A model generated the notes under the pieces. The model was not told the DNA's origin, made no database searches, and saw nothing but the letters and a program-made list of their open reading frames with translations. A stretch of DNA of 7,276 nt, from contig JBCDGH010000043.1 of NCBI GenBank assembly GCA_038751365.1, positions 1 through 7,276 of the forward strand, given 5' to 3'. A program made the position numbers and the translations under genes. This document shows positions 7,001 to 7,276 of the stretch, in pieces. Origin of the DNA: JBCDGH01 sp038751365. GTDB lineage: Bacteria; Patescibacteriota; JACMRA01. The stretch's first letter is position 1. Each line of letters opens with the position of its first letter.

Positions 7001-7276
7001 ACTGATATTTCCTCTCTAGAACCTAATACTTCGGTAGACCTAACTTTTGCTGTAGTTGTAGATGACTTTATATCCGCTGGGGTAAGTGAAATTACAAATA
7101 CGGTAAGTGCAATTGATGATGGTAGTCACGGTCAAGACCCTACCCCAAATAATAATACCTTTACTGATACAGATAGTTTAGATGCTGCTCCTGATATTGA
7201 GGTAACTAAGGATGATGGTGTAACTGAAGCTAGTCCGGGTGATATTTTAACTTATACTATAAGTATTAAGAATACA
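797..7276 (+). CDS. Giant DUF11 / isopeptide-forming fimbrial-type surface protein, 3' truncated by window
   Basis: The frame is open for 2160 codons and still open at the window end. ATG 797 is the first ATG after an in-frame TAG at 788-790. No Shine-Dalgarno sequence precedes it. Residues 1-91 hold three hydrophobic segments and a signal-peptidase-like site (NVQA, 88-91). Residues 92-277 form an N-terminal domain with two cysteines. At least twelve repeats follow, with strand-A lysines at 286, 449, 645, 816, 1029, 1196, 1356, 1552, 1713, 1868, 2007 and 2138. Plain DUF11 (TIGR01451-type) signatures are clear in the last three, for example DLEITKT...PGSLQTYTITVENVG. Earlier ones carry the D2-like features Y-x-[IL]-x-[FILV], V-x-D-x-LP and ITN[TS]A. 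Proteins of this class are secreted, cell-attached fibres or adhesins; many are annotated as isopeptide-forming fimbrial proteins. The composition (Asn, Thr, Asp and Ser rich, very few Lys/Arg, eight paired Cys) agrees with an extracellular place. Any C-terminal anchor or sorting signal lies beyond the window. The family call is confident; the adhesive role is inferred. Confidence 0.9.
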   Translation, partial: MQSSFALNFLDPYILIGSGLILLAISISLPNIVHWQNLVVNILLATKKIFLYFLYNAFNLLPKITTLLVSIIVIAGIFNGLLTSENVNVQANTGAIPQVTANISSAATIGNQFNFTLIYSNLGDGPGFAPYIDLIVPTIGVDGAGELNEDDGITINSAQYLEQTLMTQSLTFPETGLGCNPGETPVEHPYAVDNAGTPLVICGIPGNTLMVLTLPFGSFVPEQSGVEIEVTGYMSEKADNNTPIDLEYRAGFRFGNDPLNNFTTDPSIVSEFTSNSIEPVLFAVRKVYNGPESETVTGPNFKRRYTINADLGDGQTVTDLDLIDKLPNNLSYFQLISSTPAGAIVINEPTIGLPANDPDNLLTVRFPSVTGTAGSVDAQVVFEYFVPDKDANGDDIINHTSGNDTPAQNDALGQGMWTPVDTRDDPSVIISDASTVDHTLIAKSIAIQKSVNNLSNNSNRPGDNIEYSLDFQISDYFGFQNINITDVMSDGQSFDTSFTPTLTINETGSNSSGNFDISNYNFIKDTGATNSTGETTINFSVSQELQTRNLDSQILGGCLTSVVISDCDINQGAATGRIVFRANIDQEYTDNYGDGNPNVDMGDMISNNVTISGDVLDNPSLLPTGEVEGDGSSAGLDIVIGDLEKTVYAINGVINPTPPLNIGPGDTITYRLKYILSLTDTEDFYIEDFLPLPTLQASNFSTTFGDSIDTTLPTPGSAKFGPDETFNTISGIVPTITADSGQNKIRFDYGGFQDNLDRSAVTDILIRIEANNEPFANGLNLINQARARTMNTFETDEVASAITPVTLLMPEINMTKGVVATDNLANEFLPEIPAPVSFNAPGSATCTTTDHRFSDTINSTNLASLPIISDVSNLDGSDLVTYALTFENLGGSPRGAFDIQVKDTLTAGDFVVPSTGLNLCITRGDGTILSYTPIDNTDTNPFLEDGISIADIDNNNGSISPYDETSGTNIIIITYDLQVDPNIDAGSILENSATFLNYTGASGGTTNFVPNNSQTDSALVSTTNPTITKSITNTSESDSEDKNVMVGEIIDYQLLITVPEGQTAQAKVVDALDSGLALVSLDSITDSPTSDLSTSLAGGFNDVLTNAAITDSGQTIEFDFGTITNTNTQNADENNLNAETITIAYSAIVLNSSDVNRDTLLNNSAIFSYNNGTQLATDPASAEEVTVIEPELEVQKSISSATGDARDLLTYTLVVSHTPNSNAPAYNVNLKDVIPATLAYENASVTNTDGIVPDSGSLVFNIDTLAATYTKLDLGESSTIEFQVRPVDSVYPDQLITNAAELDYTSLPNEISTPQSTYNNLSVERTGDENDAGGAVNDYISTSFVDFTVNNVNPNKTIVATSEDHTTTISSLPRLAIGEIVRYRLATRIPEGEIENFRVRDNLPNELLFLNDNTSTIGFSSNGNLTSDIPDFSSCNVNGSSQNIALGCNIPSSQISPSTFSGGTDPIFAIGNIANTDDDTNNEFIIIEFNALVLNTNNAQAFNQITGDTSNSNRNNRYTAIREDSSGDDVNMARSNNRRARIAEPLINDVTKTTTQTPTDSADSVTYEITFSNLASGDNAASAFDLNLTDTLDANLELTSVSVTSKPTTTTLTDNSSFANNLVDFDFDVLAPNEGITIEVTAKILSTVSAGQVIPNTASVTYTSLPGGGTTTNPTGSTPPTNIERNGSLDTPVNDYVNTNTTEFTIGIGSVSKANVAGSNFRIGDEPEFDITVNLIEGLNKNTRVVDKLPVGLEYISSQVITTAANSNGLLAQDFSSTLPTPAESGTQNITFGFGDITLPDDNNTDNNSFVIRVKTRVTDIPTNQNNTNLTNNTDLVTTNVASNNDQTAVDLNPPEITIIIPVLGIVKKFDPVAAAPNDTVTIELEVTNTGLATAYEVNIEDTLSNSELINPTLLTTATGFSGSINPSGNNTSVNYAGGDIDPNQTLTFTFEATLESNLVDQQVIPNIARITSGSTQPGVSINERILDPVATNTDLLVITPDLEITKTNSTNVITPGSLQTYTITVENVGGYRADNIVVTENLPDNTTFSANDSLPTVWTSGAGQTYTTDISSLEPNTSVDLTFAVVVDDFISAGVSEITNTVSAIDDGSHGQDPTPNNNTFTDTDSLDAAPDIEVTKDDGVTEASPGDILTYTISIKNT
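1070..1627 (+). other. N-terminal extracellular domain (residues 92-277)
   Basis: The domain begins with a degenerate DUF11-like strand pattern (TIGNQFNFTLIYSNLGDGPG, about 108-127) but lacks a strand-A Lys and a closing Asn, so it probably has no isopeptide bond. It carries two cysteines, C179 and C202, 23 residues apart, likely forming a disulfide. It is the first folded part outside the membrane and may cap or space the repeat stalk. As far as I recall, similar regions head other giant proteins of this family; that is memory, not a search. Confidence 0.5.
1628..2116 (+). repeat. Repeat domain 1 (residues 278-440)
   Basis: Starts EPVLFAVRKVYNG. Candidate isopeptide triad: K286, D324 in LIDKLP, N398 in DIINHTSG. 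The stretch GMWTPVDTRDDP (about 416-427) before the next domain looks like a conserved linker of the family, as I recall it from related proteins. The domain is about 163 residues, slightly longer than a plain DUF11 repeat. Confidence 0.6.
2117..2701 (+). repeat. Repeat domain 2 (residues 441-635)
   Basis: Starts LIAKSIAIQKSVNN and continues RPGDNIEYSLDFQIS. Candidate triad: K449, D486 in ITDVMS, N607 or N608 in MISNNVTISG. A cysteine pair, C558 and C567, sits in a 10-residue loop (CLTSVVISDC), probably a small disulfide-closed turn. At about 195 residues it is one of the longest repeats. Confidence 0.6.
2702..3220 (+). repeat. Repeat domain 3 (residues 636-808)
   Basis: Starts LDIVIGDLEKTVYAING, with GPGDTITYRLKYIL following. 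Candidate triad: K645, D688 in YIEDFLPLP, N783 in NLINQARA. It has no cysteines. It resembles the second (B) member of the later domain pairs in its YRL strand, but the match is loose. Confidence 0.55.
3221..4360 (+). repeat. Repeat domains 4 and 5 (residues 809-1188), first A-B pair
   Basis: Domain 4 (to 3865) starts MPEINMTKGVV, with triad K816, D903 (VKDTL) and N991 (ILENSATF). The Lys-to-Asp distance is 87 residues against 34 to 45 elsewhere, so about 50 residues are inserted after strand A. The insert contains C846, which probably pairs with C920 (NLCITRGDG). Domain 5 (from 3866) starts NPTITKSITNTSE, then VGEIIDYQLLITVPEGQ, with triad K1029, D1070 (VVDALD) and N1162 or N1163 (LLNNSAIF). 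The GE-x-x-x-Y...PEG pattern recurs in domain 7 and marks the B type. Confidence 0.65.
4361..5425 (+). repeat. Repeat domains 6 and 7 (residues 1189-1543), second A-B pair
   Basis: Domain 6 (to 4840) starts EPELEVQKSISSA, then LLTYTLVVSHTP, with triad K1196, D1232 (LKDVIP) and N1298 (LITNAAELDYTSLP). It ends in ERTGDENDAGGAVNDY (1324-1339). Domain 7 (from 4841) starts VNNVNPNKTIVATSE, then AIGEIVRYRL and IPEGE, with triad K1356, D1401 (VRDNLP) and N1503 (AFNQITGD). C1435 and C1448 form a likely disulfide in domain 7. The pair matches domains 8 and 9 in order and in linker. Confidence 0.65.
5426..6379 (+). repeat. Repeat domains 8 and 9 (residues 1544-1861), third A-B pair
   Basis: Domain 8 (to 5911) starts EPLINDVTKTTTQ, then SVTYEITFSN, with triad K1552, D1590 (LTDTLD) and N1656 (VIPNTASVTYTSLP). 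It ends in ERNGSLDTPVNDY (1684-1696), the counterpart of the domain 6 linker. Domain 9 (from 5912) starts GSVSKANVAGS, then RIGDEPEFDITVNLIEG, with triad K1713, D1747 (VVDKLP) and N1832 or N1833 (LTNNTDLV). There are no cysteines, unlike the preceding pair. Confidence 0.65.
6380..7276 (+). repeat. Repeat domains 10 to 12, plain DUF11 repeats, last one cut (residues 1862-2160)
   Basis: Domain 10 (to 6796) has VLGIVKKFDP, TVTIELEVTNTG, D1902 (IEDTLS) and N1967 (VIPNIARI). Domain 11 (6797-7189) has DLEITKTNST, PGSLQTYTITVENVG, E2041 in place of Asp (VTENLP) and N2101 (EITNTVSAI). Domain 12 (from 7190) starts DIEVTKDDG, SPGDILTYTISIKNT and is cut by the window. These are the closest to the DUF11 consensus and, at 131 to 139 residues, the shortest. 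The array clearly continues downstream. Confidence 0.8.

Noticed and set aside
6831..7019. Plus-strand 62-codon open frame in another frame
   Set aside because: It overlaps domain 11, whose DUF11 signature in the main frame is unambiguous. The frame carries no recognisable features.

Overview
The window holds two plus-strand genes separated by a 330-base AT-rich gap. The first (11-466) encodes a 151-residue protein that I do not recognise. The second starts at 797, stays open to the last base (2160 codons, no stop) and encodes the N-terminal part of a giant, modular surface protein of the DUF11 / isopeptide-forming fimbrial (D2-like) class. It fills about 89% of the window.

Layout. 1-10: a possible ribosome binding site for the first gene. 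11-466: unrecognised small protein, possibly cut at its 5' side. 467-796: non-coding region with a C-rich tandem repeat, a cluster of inverted repeats (582-667), operator-like AATAAGT half-sites, and a good promoter (706-732) for the large gene. 797-1069: three hydrophobic segments ending in a signal-peptide-like site. 1070-1627: an N-terminal domain with two cysteines. 1628-7276: at least twelve beta-sandwich-type repeats. Almost every one has a strand-A Lys, a central Asp or Glu (usually in a [IVL]-x-[DE]-x-[LI]-P-like motif) and a C-terminal-strand Asn.

Architecture. Domains 1-3 are individually diverged. Domains 4-9 look like three consecutive pairs (A-B, A-B, A-B); the second and third pairs share a YTSLP...ER[TN]G...VNDY segment. 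Domains 10-12 are short, plain DUF11 repeats, and the array is cut by the window end while still in progress. The eight cysteines fall as four intra-domain pairs. The protein is acidic, rich in Asn, Thr, Asp and Ser, and poor in Lys and Arg, as expected of an extracellular fibre.

Organism. The DNA is AT-rich and bacterial in style (TTGACA/TATAAA-like promoter). No TGA occurs in frame and glycine uses GGN codons, so UGA is not read as glycine as it is in Gracilibacteria and Absconditabacteria. A small-genome bacterium such as another Patescibacteria/CPR lineage is plausible, because giant DUF11/isopeptide proteins are common there. The same family also occurs in Planctomycetota, Cyanobacteria and Proteobacteria, so this is a weak inference. 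The two genes appear to be separate transcription units and nothing shows that they work together.
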